Source: Candidatus Latescibacterota bacterium (lineage in GTDB: Bacteria; Krumholzibacteriota; Krumholzibacteriia; JACNKJ01). Taken from it: a stretch of DNA of 64,000 nt. Both the position numbers and the translations under genes were made by a program. The stretch covers positions 265,224 to 329,223 of the forward strand of contig JACKDC010000004.1 of NCBI GenBank assembly GCA_020633725.1. Direction: 5' to 3'. Below the pieces are notes generated by a model. That model saw only the letters and a list, made by a program, of their open reading frames with translations, searched no databases and was not told the DNA's origin. Below are positions 34,499 to 43,562 of the stretch, in pieces; the stretch's first letter is position 1, and every line of letters starts with the position of its first letter.

Positions 34499-36280
34499 AT
34501 GGGCCGCCCACTCTTCCTTGTGCTGACGCTGCTCGCTGGTCTTGCCCAGAGAGCGACGCCGGCCACCGTGCTCGACGTGCAATGCCTGAGCCTGGTGCAC
34601 GTCGCCGAGTCTGCGCCCCCTGATTCAATTGCGGTCGACGTCTACATCGCCGGCGGGGGACTCGGCGGCTGCGCGGCCGCGCTTGCGGCCTGCGACGCCG
34701 GCTTGCGGGTCCTGCTCAGCGAGGAGACCCGGTGGCTGGGGGGACAAGCGACTGCCGAGGGCGTCTCCGCGTTGGACGAGAACTACTGGGTCGAAACTAG
34801 CGGCGCAACTCGCAGCTACCAGCGCTTCCGCGCGCTCATACGCGATCACTACCGCCCGCTCTGCCGCGCGACGCCGCCGCCCGCGCGACTGAACCCCGGC
34901 AACTGCTGGGCCAGTGCGCTGGCCTTCGAGCCTGCCGTGGGCGTTGCGGCCCTGGACAGCCTTCTGGCCCCGCACTGCGCAAGTGGAGCGCTGAGCATCC
35001 TCCGCCGCTGGAAGCCCTATCGCGCCGAGGTCGCGGGCGCGCGGGTCGTCGCGGTGGACCTGGTACAACTCGACTCCGCCGCCCGCTGTCGCGTTCGCTC
35101 GGCCTACTATCTCGACGCCACCGCCCTCGGCGACCTGCTGCCGCTGGTCGGCGCGCACTACACGGTTGGCGCGGAGTCCCGCAACGTCACCGGGGAGCCG
35201 AGCGCTCCAGCGCTGGCTGACTCGCGCTGCGAGGCGGCGTTCACCTACCCGTTCGTCGTCGAGGCGCGTCCGGGCGAAAGCCGCCCCTGGCCTGCGCCGC
35301 CCGACTACGCGCGCGTCGTGGCTGACGCCGGCTTCGACGACCCCTGGCCTCTGCCTCTCGGGAGCGCGTCTGGCGACGCCGGTCCCCCGACGCTGCACGC
35401 CACGCTCCCCGGCGCGCCGGGATCCCTCTGGACCTACCGTCGCCTGATTGACGCCACGCAGTTCGATCCCGCCGCCCACGCCTGCGCGCTGACTCTCGTC
35501 AACTGGCCGACCATGGACTACCGCGGGGGCGGACTGCTCAGCGCGGATCCCGAGCAGCAGTTGGCCGCCCTTCGTGAGGCGAAGGCGCTGAGCCTTGCCT
35601 TCTTCCACTGGATGCAGACCGCGATGCCCCGCGCCGACGGCGGTGTCGGCCATCCCGAGCTGCGCCTGCTCATCGCCGCCATGGGCTCCGACGACGGCCT
35701 CGCCCTCCACCCCTATGTCCGCGAGTCCAGGCGGCTTGCCGCCTGGACCACCCTGCGTGAGCAGGATGTCGCCAAGGCCCTGCTTCCCGGGCGACGCCGG
35801 GGCCGCTTCTTTCGGGACGCGGTCGCCATCGGGCACTACGGGCTGGACCTTCACCCCGGGCCCTGCGCCGAGACCATATCCTCCGAGGCCACGCGCCCCT
35901 TCCAGATCCCCCTGGTAGCGCTGGTCCCCGAGCGGATTGAGAACCTCCTCGCCGCGGGGCGCTGTCTCGGCGTCACGCACATCACGGCGAGTTGCACGCG
36001 CCTCCATCCCATCGAGTGGGCTATCGGTGAAGCGGCGGGGGCCGCCGCGGCCGAGTGCGTCGCCTCCGACCTGGCGCCGCGAGCGCTCCTGGCCGACCCT
36101 GCGGCCCTGCTGAGGATGCAGCGGCGTCTGGTGTCGCGAGGAGCGCCCATCGTCTGGTATGCCGATCTGGCCACTGACGACCCCCGCTTCCAGGAAGCCC
36201 AGCTCGCCCCCTTCGTGGGCGCGGACGGCGACTCCCTCCTCGAACTCAGCTCCAACTACGACTCGGAGGCCTGGCAGTGA
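34499..36280 (+). CDS. Exported FAD-dependent oxidoreductase
   Basis: 593 aa. A signal peptide (LFLVLTLLAGLAQRATPA) is followed by a Rossmann nucleotide-binding start VDVYIAGGGLGGCAAALAACDAG with Gly52-Gly57, and EETRWLGGQATAEGV, typical of the FAD_oxidored family. The C-terminal FAD contact is near LLAAGRCLGVTHI. The family reaction is not established for most members. No Shine-Dalgarno is seen; a promoter places the transcript start at the ATG. It overlaps the membrane glycosyltransferase-like gene by four bases, so the two are coupled. Possibly Tat- or Sec-exported; no twin arginine is seen. Confidence 0.85.
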   Translation: MGRPLFLVLTLLAGLAQRATPATVLDVQCLSLVHVAESAPPDSIAVDVYIAGGGLGGCAAALAACDAGLRVLLSEETRWLGGQATAEGVSALDENYWVETSGATRSYQRFRALIRDHYRPLCRATPPPARLNPGNCWASALAFEPAVGVAALDSLLAPHCASGALSILRRWKPYRAEVAGARVVAVDLVQLDSAARCRVRSAYYLDATALGDLLPLVGAHYTVGAESRNVTGEPSAPALADSRCEAAFTYPFVVEARPGESRPWPAPPDYARVVADAGFDDPWPLPLGSASGDAGPPTLHATLPGAPGSLWTYRRLIDATQFDPAAHACALTLVNWPTMDYRGGGLLSADPEQQLAALREAKALSLAFFHWMQTAMPRADGGVGHPELRLLIAAMGSDDGLALHPYVRESRRLAAWTTLREQDVAKALLPGRRRGRFFRDAVAIGHYGLDLHPGPCAETISSEATRPFQIPLVALVPERIENLLAAGRCLGVTHITASCTRLHPIEWAIGEAAGAAAAECVASDLAPRALLADPAALLRMQRRLVSRGAPIVWYADLATDDPRFQEAQLAPFVGADGDSLLELSSNYDSEAWQ

Positions 36281-38238
36281 CCCGCACCGCGCGCCTTTGG
36301 TTGTGGGCTGGTCTCGTTGGACTCTCCCTCGGCCTGCGGCTGTACCTGCTGAACTGGGGTCTGCCCTTCGTCTTCGAGGAAGCCGTTCCTCTCAAGAAGG
36401 CCTGGTACATGTGGCGGTGGGGGCAGAGCACGCTCCACCTCGACCCCGAGTTCTTCAACTACCCCAGCCTCACGCTCTACCTGCACCTCGCGCTCCAGGG
36501 CGCGGTCTTCGGCGTCCAGCGCCTCGCCGGCATGGTGGACTCGGCGACGGACTTCGCCGCCCACTACGTCGTGGATCCCAGTGCCGTCATGCTGGCGGGC
36601 CGCGCGCTGCAGGCGCTCTTCGGCGCGGCGACGGTCGCCCTCGCCTGGCCGCTGGGCCGCCGCCTCGGCGGGGCGCTCACTGCCGCGGGCGGCGCGGCGC
36701 TGCTGGCGCTGAGCACCACGCACATCGCGCGCTCGCAGATGATCGAGGTGGACGTTCCGCTCACCTGCTTCACGCTGCTCACCCTGCTCGCCCTGCTGCG
36801 GGCCGCCGAGCGGCCGAGCCTGCGCGCCTGGCTCGCGGCCGGCGCGGCGATGGGCCTGGCTGCCTCCACGAAGTACACGGGCGCGCTGCTGGCGCTGCCG
36901 CTGGGGGCGGCGGCGATCGTCGCGCGGCGCGAACACGGCGCGGCCCTGCGCGCGTGGTGGCCGGTGGCCGCGCTCGCTGCCGCGGCGCTGGTGTTCGCGG
37001 CAACTAGCCCCTACGTGCTCATCGACTTCGGCACCTTCCGCGAGCACTTCGGTTACGAGCAGCAGCATCTGAGCCTGGGGCAGTTCGGGCTGGCGGGGAC
37101 GTCGAGCCTGGCCTACTACGGCCGCGTGCTGGCCGGCAGCTTCCTCGGCTGGCCGGCCGCGCTGCTCGCGCTCGCCGGCTTGACGCACGGCATTGCGCGG
37201 CGGCGCCCCGCGGCGCTGATCCTCGCCGCCTTCTTGCTGCCTTACCTGCTCGTAGTGAACACCTGGACGCTCCACGCCGAACGGTACCTGCTGCCGGCGC
37301 TGCCCTTGCTGCTGCTCTTCGCGGCGGCGGGGGCGAAGGCGTTGCTGGATCTCCCCCGGCTCCGCGCCTTCGCCGCGCCCGCACGGGCGGGCCTGGCCGC
37401 GGCGCTACTCCTCGCAGCCGCGGCGCCCTCGCTCCTCGCCTACCCCGGCTACCTGCGGAGCATCGGCAGCGACACGCGGGCCACGTCCACGCGCTGGATC
37501 GAGGCCAACGTGCCGCGCGGTTCGCTGGTGGTCAGCGAGCTCTACGGGCCCGAGCTGTCGGGACCGCAGCAGACGCTCTCGCTGCCCAGGGCCATCGGCG
37601 CGCGCGCCGAGGCGCTCGAAACGCGGCCCGACTTCGGCGCGCTCTTGATCCCCATGTACCAGGTCTACCCCGAGCGCACGGCCCCGCTCTACGACCTCGA
37701 CCTCTACGCCATGGCCGACCTGCTCGTCACCTCGGACGCAGTGCGCGGCCGCTACGCGCGCGACCCGGCGCAGTTCGCCGCGCAGTGCGCGTTCTACGCG
37801 CGACTCGATCGCGACTGGGAGCGCGTGGCGGACTTCGCGCCCACGGGCGGCGGGCCGGAGATCGTCGTCTACCGCAATCCGCGCTGGCAGACGCCCTTCG
37901 CCGAACGCGACGCGATTCCCGAACCTCCGGCGCTGCAACTGGGGCCGGCGGGACCCACGGGCTCCGAGGCGACCTTCTACTACGAGTGGGGGACGGTCTG
38001 CGAGGTCTACGGGCAGCTCGTCCCCGCCGTGGACTGCTACGGCCTCGGCCTGCGCTACCCCGTGCCGCGGGACTCGCTCTACCGCGCGCTGGTGCTGCGA
38101 CGGGCCGCCTGCCTCATCGACCTGGGCCGCGGCCAGGACGCGCTGCTCTGGCTGGAGGGGCTGGCCCGCGCGGAGCAAGAGCCTGCGCGCGCCGACTACC
38201 TGCGCTGGCTGCGGGGGCAGGTGGAGTCGAACCTCTAG
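36277..38238 (+). CDS. GT39/ArnT-like integral membrane glycosyltransferase
   Basis: 653 aa with about 11-12 N-terminal membrane helices, then a soluble C-terminal part of about 180 residues (from SDTRATSTRWIEANVPRGS). The first periplasmic loop has an acidic pair, FVFEEAVPLKKAWYMW, where the family usually has DE; this loop holds the catalytic acid in GT-C enzymes. Later HIARSQMIEVDVPLTCF and YILLPYVLVVNTW-like helices fit the PMT_2 family. Likely transfers sugar from a polyprenyl carrier outside the membrane. GTG start within the upstream stop (GTGA). The C-terminus shares a CTAG stop overlap with the DUF1697 gene. Confidence 0.82.
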   Translation: MTRTARLWLWAGLVGLSLGLRLYLLNWGLPFVFEEAVPLKKAWYMWRWGQSTLHLDPEFFNYPSLTLYLHLALQGAVFGVQRLAGMVDSATDFAAHYVVDPSAVMLAGRALQALFGAATVALAWPLGRRLGGALTAAGGAALLALSTTHIARSQMIEVDVPLTCFTLLTLLALLRAAERPSLRAWLAAGAAMGLAASTKYTGALLALPLGAAAIVARREHGAALRAWWPVAALAAAALVFAATSPYVLIDFGTFREHFGYEQQHLSLGQFGLAGTSSLAYYGRVLAGSFLGWPAALLALAGLTHGIARRRPAALILAAFLLPYLLVVNTWTLHAERYLLPALPLLLLFAAAGAKALLDLPRLRAFAAPARAGLAAALLLAAAAPSLLAYPGYLRSIGSDTRATSTRWIEANVPRGSLVVSELYGPELSGPQQTLSLPRAIGARAEALETRPDFGALLIPMYQVYPERTAPLYDLDLYAMADLLVTSDAVRGRYARDPAQFAAQCAFYARLDRDWERVADFAPTGGGPEIVVYRNPRWQTPFAERDAIPEPPALQLGPAGPTGSEATFYYEWGTVCEVYGQLVPAVDCYGLGLRYPVPRDSLYRALVLRRAACLIDLGRGQDALLWLEGLARAEQEPARADYLRWLRGQVESNL

Positions 38239-38765
38239 GTCGCGGGATACTTCGCCACGAGTCGCCGCAGCGTGTTCAGCCCGCGGAAGGTGGCGCGCTG
38301 GCCGAGCGTCTTCTCGAAGACCGCGTTGGAGAACGTCGAGTCGCTCTGCTCTGCATCGCAGAGCCAGTGCAGCTCATGGCCGTGCAGGTGGAAGCGGTCG
38401 ATGGCGGTCTCCAGGCCCGCGAGCGCGCGGCGCTGGGGCGCGGTGAGCGGCGCCTTGAGAAAGCCCACGTTGTGGGCCGTGGCCGCGGGCAGCGCGTCCG
38501 CATGCGCGACGATCGCCGCCAGCTCCACGTCGGTGCGCAGGAAGGTGGCCACGGCGTAGCCGAGGGCGGCCTCGAGGTGGCGTTCGATCTTCGTCTCCAG
38601 CGCGGGCAGCGAGCGCGCGCGGGTGGTGAAGATCACGTTGCCGCTGGCGATGAAGGTCTCAGGGGCGGCGATGCCCAGGTCGACGAAGTGGCCGCGCAGG
38701 GCGTCCATGGTGACGGTGTGACCGCCGACGTTGATGGCGCGGAGAAAGGCGATGCAGCGGGGCAT
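38235..38765 (-). CDS. DUF1697 family protein
   Basis: 176 aa. Clear family start IAFLRAINVGGHTVTMDALR, then SGNVIFTTRA, and FRGLNTLRRLVAKY at the end. DUF1697 proteins are small, widespread and of unknown function. The length is normal. It ends tail-to-tail with the preceding plus-strand gene, both using the same CTAG. Confidence 0.95.
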   Translation of the reverse strand: MPRCIAFLRAINVGGHTVTMDALRGHFVDLGIAAPETFIASGNVIFTTRARSLPALETKIERHLEAALGYAVATFLRTDVELAAIVAHADALPAATAHNVGFLKAPLTAPQRRALAGLETAIDRFHLHGHELHWLCDAEQSDSTFSNAVFEKTLGQRATFRGLNTLRRLVAKYPAT

Positions 38766-38811
38766 GGTCCTGCGGGTCCTTCGGCGCGGACGGTGGGTGT
38801 CCGGCGCGAGC

Positions 38812-39549
38812 TCAGTACAGCGACTTTACTGCAGAGAAGCTCGTGGGCTCTACGACGACGATCCCGTCGCTCTCGATCTCCATCCCGAGGAGAATCTCGC
38901 CCATCCCGTAGTCGCTGAAGTAGATGCCTAGCGTATAGAGGTCGCGGTCCCCCGGAGGCTCGGGGGCAGGGGCGGTGTCTCGGCCAAACCATGTGTTTAG
39001 TATGGCAGACAGGTGCACATGGTCCGAGGATTGGTCTCGCCAAAGCATGGGATGGTGGCCGTCGGCACCTCCACCGGCGAGGGGCCGGATGAACACCCCG
39101 AAGGTCTCCTCCTCGTTCGAACCACCCAGCGCGAACCAGTGAAATACATCAAGCTCCTCCCAGCAGTAGTTGCAAGTGGTCGTATACTCGTTGAGTCGCT
39201 GAAAGGAAAAGCCCTCTGATCCGTCGCTGTAGCGAATCCGGTAGATCAGATGTACCTCATAGGGGATGCCAGACTCGGCGTAGTCGCCGCCATGGTAGAA
39301 CCAGATCCGCTGAACGATGAAACCCTCGTCAAAGGTGTCGTCCGGCCAGGTCATGAAGTTCCCCACCACTGTAGTGCTGGTTGGCCCCCAGATCGGCGAG
39401 TAAGGGACGCCATCGTGGATGTCAATCGACAGAAAACCGCGTTCTGTCGGCGCGGCCGTGGCGCTGGAAGGAACTCCTAGGCCAAGGGCAGCAAGCATGG
39501 CCGAAAGCAAGATGGCGTAGCTAAAACTGAACGATCTGCAGATTCGCAT
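38812..39549 (-). CDS. Secreted protein of unknown function (245 aa), lower GC
   Basis: I chose ATG 39549 because GGAGG sits 6 bases upstream and a good signal peptide follows (FSFSYAILLSAMLAALGLG). Mature features: aromatic-rich beta strands, a CNYCW pair (TTTCNYCWEELD) that could bind metal or form a disulfide, and HHPMLW. No named family recognised. It overlaps the upstream gene by 29 bp and is the last gene of a three-gene lower-GC unit with a predicted metallopeptidase. Confidence 0.75.
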   Translation of the reverse strand: MRICRSFSFSYAILLSAMLAALGLGVPSSATAAPTERGFLSIDIHDGVPYSPIWGPTSTTVVGNFMTWPDDTFDEGFIVQRIWFYHGGDYAESGIPYEVHLIYRIRYSDGSEGFSFQRLNEYTTTCNYCWEELDVFHWFALGGSNEEETFGVFIRPLAGGGADGHHPMLWRDQSSDHVHLSAILNTWFGRDTAPAPEPPGDRDLYTLGIYFSDYGMGEILLGMEIESDGIVVVEPTSFSAVKSLY

Positions 39550-40024
39550 TAGGGGCCTCCACATCGACCGTGAGGACAACCGATTCCTCCTGTGGCGCAA
39601 GCCGAAGAAGCAGGCTGTCCCCAGGACACGGCAAGGAATCCAGCATCGCCAAAGGGCTCAAGTCGAATAGAATCTCTCGGTGTTCGCCGTCCTCCTTGGC
39701 GGGGAACAGGTCGAGGAGCTGGAGCATGGACACTTCGTCATCTCCGCTACGGCAAAGGACCTCAAGGCCGAGAAGGACATCGTCGTCACTCAGAGAAACC
39801 GGAGTGACGAGTAACCATTCTAGCACGATCTGCCGACCAGTCGCCACGATGCCTGCGCCGCCTACGACAGTCACGAACCCCCCGCTGCTGGCGTCCGCAG
39901 CAAAGGCAAGGGCCGTCTCCTCGATCTCGAGTGCTCTGCAGTGTGAGGAGTGAATGGAAGCTGTGGCAACGGCGACCACAAGAACGACCTTGCCCAACCT
40001 CAAGCTTCTGGGATTACTTGACAT
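39521..40024 (-). CDS. Secreted small beta-rich protein of unknown function (167 aa)
   Basis: Signal peptide near LGKVVLVVAVATASIHSSH. The rest looks like one beta-sandwich: LAFAADASSGGFVTVVGG, IVLEWLLVTP, LLGLEVLCRSGD, LLLRLAPQEESVVLTVDV. The pattern distantly recalls DNRLRE-type extracellular modules, but I would not assign it. GGGGAAGG precedes the ATG. It overlaps the peptidase gene by 11 bp and the next gene by 29 bp, so the three are translated as a unit. Confidence 0.72.
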   Translation of the reverse strand: MSSNPRSLRLGKVVLVVAVATASIHSSHCRALEIEETALAFAADASSGGFVTVVGGAGIVATGRQIVLEWLLVTPVSLSDDDVLLGLEVLCRSGDDEVSMLQLLDLFPAKEDGEHREILFDLSPLAMLDSLPCPGDSLLLRLAPQEESVVLTVDVEAPNANLQIVQF

Positions 40025-43000
40025 AGATCACCTTCCCCTTGAGTGTCTTGGCTTCTCCGACGATGCGGTACAGGTAGACTCCCGAGCTGACAGGCTGGCC
40101 CTGTTCGGAGTCGCCCCTCCAAATGAAGAGCTGATCACCGTTCTCGCCAATCGTTGCCGAGAGCCTCCGGACTTCCCGGCCAAGGATGTCAAAGACCTGG
40201 AGTCTTGCCGGAGCGCCGGGTGCCCTATAGCGGAAGTGAATCTGCCCGTTGAACGGGTTCGGCCAAGCGCCCTCAGGTGGTGGAGCCGCGGACTCTATAC
40301 CGATGTAGAAACCGGGGTCAGTAGGACTCGTCCCGCAGGCGAAGAGAGAGTTCTGAGCGGTCCAGGGTCCGAAATCGACGCGCGTTGAATCGGGCTTGAA
40401 GAACGCGTCAGGGCACATGCAGTCAATCCCATAGTCCTCCCCAAAGCCCTCGCAGGTCCCCCAGGCATTGCCCTCCGCCGGAATGACGTTGGTCGTGGCG
40501 TTGTAGATGCGCACCATCTCAACTTCGGCAGCGTCCTCGTAGCAGGAAGCTGGTGTTCCCTGCACGTACGTCCAGCAGTCCGCACTGGTGGTTAGCGGCG
40601 CGATGAAGTTTCCGCCCGCGCTCTGACCCGGCGCGCCAAGGTCAACGGTACCGCTCCAGGCGTAGTTGATAACGCCGTAGTCACACAAGTGGATGTCGAC
40701 GTGGTCCAGGCTGAGCTGGGCGGAGTCCCAGTTCTTAGCCCCGACCCGTGGACCCGCAATGTCGCAGTACTGGGCGTAGACTCTAGAACTCCCCCTGCAT
40801 TGGATCCCGGTTTCAGGAGCAACTGCAGCTGAGTGCGGTTCGATCGTTAGGTTTGGCCCAAGGTACGCCATCGGCTGGTGCGGCATGAACTTCTCACCGA
40901 TCTGAATGCCCGTCCTAAGGAAGTACATCTCCGTGTTGGATACACTGAGGGTACCCCTCATGCAGTAGACCAGGGGAGGAGGCAGGGAGAGGAGAGACTG
41001 GAAGTTCTCCCGCTGAGAGATCGTACAATTCGCGATCTCAGCCGACCTGCCGACTCCCGAGTCGATCCAGATTCGATTGACACTCGGGATCTCGCAGTAC
41101 TCCAGCGCGGGCTCCCGCGGGCCATTCTGAAGATCAAGGACGATTGCGTTGTCGTTGGTGTCGGCCAGATAGAGCGTGGAGTAGCTTATTCTCACGAGGG
41201 CGCTGTCGGCGACGATCTGCTCCGCGTCATTCAGCCGGCAGTAGTCGAGGTCCAATAGCCCGAGATTCTCTGCGAAAAGCCCTGCGTAGTCTGTGTTCGT
41301 GTCCCCCGGAAGAATCGACGGGAGAAACTCCACTGGCGCTTCGGCGGTGCCTCTCACCAGGAGGGAGCCTCCATCGGCCACGATTTTGGACGTAGCGTTT
41401 CGGAAGTAGACCCTGGCTCCCTCTTCAACCGTGAGGTCGCAACCCGGCAGGATCCGTACCTCACCGTCGACCCAGGCCGTTTCACCAGCTTCGACGACGA
41501 CATGGCAGTCGGTACCACCAATCGTGTCGGGGAGGCTCACGACTGTGTCCGGAACGGTCTGAAAGCGGTACTCGTAGGGCAGCATGATGGGATTGAGGTT
41601 CCCCGCGACCCCTTCCTTGGGAACAAGCGTGAGCACTAGCGCAACAGCATCGCTATTCCCCTTGCCGAAGTCCGTCACGTTGAAATCAACGACCTGCCCT
41701 GGCGCAGGCTCGATCCAGTGGGTCTCGATGCTGCGCTTCCGTTCGCCGTACACATCCAGGCCATTGTCGCGTGGATCTAGGTCGTCCGGTGCGAAGGGCA
41801 GGTCATAGCCAATCAGATCCACGGCGAGTCGGACTTTGCCTTCGTACGCCGCCGTCACCGATTGCAGTGCATAGGCGCTGTCTGGATCGGTGGGGCAGAT
41901 CATGCAAGGATACTCATCGAGGAAGCGGAAGCTGACACTGAGGTCCACCCCAGAAGTGTCCGGGGGCTGGAACACAAGGTAGTTGCTAGCGAAGGTCTGG
42001 ACCCCTACCAAGCGTCGCTTGTTCCACTCCGGAACGAACCAGCTGTAGTCATCCGCGTCGCAGTCCGTGGGCCAGTAATCTGAGCTGAACTGCCACCCGG
42101 ACACCACCTGACGATCGGACGAGCACGTGTGGTAGGGAGGAAACGCCTGGATGTTGTCGTAGCAAACCCCGTTCGAGTCCTGAAGGAAGTTGTACAGCGC
42201 CTGAGGCTGGTAGCCATCGGGATCGTCGCCCTCTCCGAGCCACTGGTAGATTTCCTCATCCGATGTGGGACTCTGAAGGTTGAGAAACTTCGCGAGGCCA
42301 TAGGCGCGGAAGACCTCGTTGACACGCTGGTGCGGGCTCGCACTGGAAGACGAGAAAAAGGCATCGAGGTCTGGGACATCCAGCGCAATCCCCAGTCCCG
42401 GGAAATTGTGCAAGTAGGTCCGATGGCCCTCATCTTCCGTGTAGGTGCGGATCCAGCGGTAGACCAGGCTGTCCTCTAGCGCTTCGCCGGGCAACGTGAA
42501 TACGTTGTCCAGGTAGATCGCGAACATCGCCCAGTCATTGTAGACGTTGCCAAACCTCGAAAGGCACCCCGACCCGAGGAGGCTGTCCTGGGTCACGGGT
42601 ACCGCGTTCTGGCAGGCCGAGGCGTAGTGAGAGCCGCTTCCGTTATTGCTGACCGGGGTATCATAGGGAGACGTGTGCGTATCGGAGCCATCCAGGCCGT
42701 ACTTGGATGCGGAAAGCACAGAGCACATTTCGTCGAAGCTCTCGAATATCGATGTGCTCCGATCCACACGTTGCCAGCTGTGGTGGCAAACATGCTGCCA
42801 CTCGTGTGCGAAGGCGTCGCGCGCGACCTCCCAAGGTGTCAAGAACTGCCCGTCTTGGCCCTCGATGTGGGCTGTCACGTACTCATGTGTCGCATTGATA
42901 ACCCGGCAGGTGTCGAAGATGTAGATTCCGAAGTGGGTGTAGGTCGTGTCCTGCCCCGCGGGGGCACCAGTCTTGGTCTGGATTCCGAAGAGCGTATCGA

Positions 43001-43409
43001 CGGAAGCGAACGCGTCCTCGCCGAAGTAGTCGAGGATCGACTTCGCCATTCCACTCACATCACCCGCCAGCGAGTCGACGACGATGTTGGCAAACTCGCG
43101 CAAGTCGTCTTCGTCCCATCGGGAGCCAGGGGCCCCAGTGGCCCCAGGGGCGCCCGGCTCCCAGCAGAGGAAGACCGTGAAGTGCTTGTTGAAGATGGGG
43201 TTCCCGGCAAAGACCGTCGAGTCGACGGGCGCGAGAGAATCTCCATCGGCGCAAATCAGCTGGAGGCCATCATCGCAATCTCGGAACTGGGTCGCGTGGA
43301 CCAGCGAAGAGAGGGAGAGCAGCGCTACCAAGCTCAAAGCGCGCAGGAGCCAAACAAAAAGCGCCAGCAGTTGCCGGCGCGAATTGGCGGGATTCGGTCC
43401 ATTCGTCAT
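40014..43409 (-). CDS. Secreted HExxH metallopeptidase-like protein with parallel-strand repeats and FlgD-like C-terminus
   Basis: 1131 aa. Signal peptide: LLRALSLVALLSLSSLVHA. Residues 200-230 have FAHEWQHVCHHSW (His202, Glu203, His206) followed by FESFDEMCS, compatible with a zinc peptidase active site plus a downstream Glu. The HEWQH form is seen in secreted peptidases of predatory or surface-living bacteria. A short collagen-like GAPGATGAPG lies at about residues 86-95. Residues 640-950 look like a right-handed beta-helix (VVEAGETAWVDGEVRILPG, SKIVADGGSLLVRGTAEAP). The end, WPNPFNGQIHFRY to LKGKVIYVK, is the sorting module. GC is clearly lower than the window average. Confidence 0.82.
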   Translation of the reverse strand: MTNGPNPANSRRQLLALFVWLLRALSLVALLSLSSLVHATQFRDCDDGLQLICADGDSLAPVDSTVFAGNPIFNKHFTVFLCWEPGAPGATGAPGSRWDEDDLREFANIVVDSLAGDVSGMAKSILDYFGEDAFASVDTLFGIQTKTGAPAGQDTTYTHFGIYIFDTCRVINATHEYVTAHIEGQDGQFLTPWEVARDAFAHEWQHVCHHSWQRVDRSTSIFESFDEMCSVLSASKYGLDGSDTHTSPYDTPVSNNGSGSHYASACQNAVPVTQDSLLGSGCLSRFGNVYNDWAMFAIYLDNVFTLPGEALEDSLVYRWIRTYTEDEGHRTYLHNFPGLGIALDVPDLDAFFSSSSASPHQRVNEVFRAYGLAKFLNLQSPTSDEEIYQWLGEGDDPDGYQPQALYNFLQDSNGVCYDNIQAFPPYHTCSSDRQVVSGWQFSSDYWPTDCDADDYSWFVPEWNKRRLVGVQTFASNYLVFQPPDTSGVDLSVSFRFLDEYPCMICPTDPDSAYALQSVTAAYEGKVRLAVDLIGYDLPFAPDDLDPRDNGLDVYGERKRSIETHWIEPAPGQVVDFNVTDFGKGNSDAVALVLTLVPKEGVAGNLNPIMLPYEYRFQTVPDTVVSLPDTIGGTDCHVVVEAGETAWVDGEVRILPGCDLTVEEGARVYFRNATSKIVADGGSLLVRGTAEAPVEFLPSILPGDTNTDYAGLFAENLGLLDLDYCRLNDAEQIVADSALVRISYSTLYLADTNDNAIVLDLQNGPREPALEYCEIPSVNRIWIDSGVGRSAEIANCTISQRENFQSLLSLPPPLVYCMRGTLSVSNTEMYFLRTGIQIGEKFMPHQPMAYLGPNLTIEPHSAAVAPETGIQCRGSSRVYAQYCDIAGPRVGAKNWDSAQLSLDHVDIHLCDYGVINYAWSGTVDLGAPGQSAGGNFIAPLTTSADCWTYVQGTPASCYEDAAEVEMVRIYNATTNVIPAEGNAWGTCEGFGEDYGIDCMCPDAFFKPDSTRVDFGPWTAQNSLFACGTSPTDPGFYIGIESAAPPPEGAWPNPFNGQIHFRYRAPGAPARLQVFDILGREVRRLSATIGENGDQLFIWRGDSEQGQPVSSGVYLYRIVGEAKTLKGKVIYVK

Positions 43410-43562
43410 ATCGGCCCTCCTGGCTAGTGGTAATCATAGCTCAGGAATCAGCACCTGTACAGGGGGGGGGCGGCGATTTGGCAATGAAAACATGCCGAGG
43501 CAGGCGGCCTGGTGGGCACGGGCGGTGTCGGCCTCGGGGGCGGACACCGGAATCGCCGGACG

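Noticed and set aside
43454..43463. CCTGTACAGG palindrome and a CGGTGTC...GACACCG stem near 43525 between the metallopeptidase and hisS genes
   Set aside because: Short, no T tract, no associated promoter; not strong enough to call a terminator or operator.
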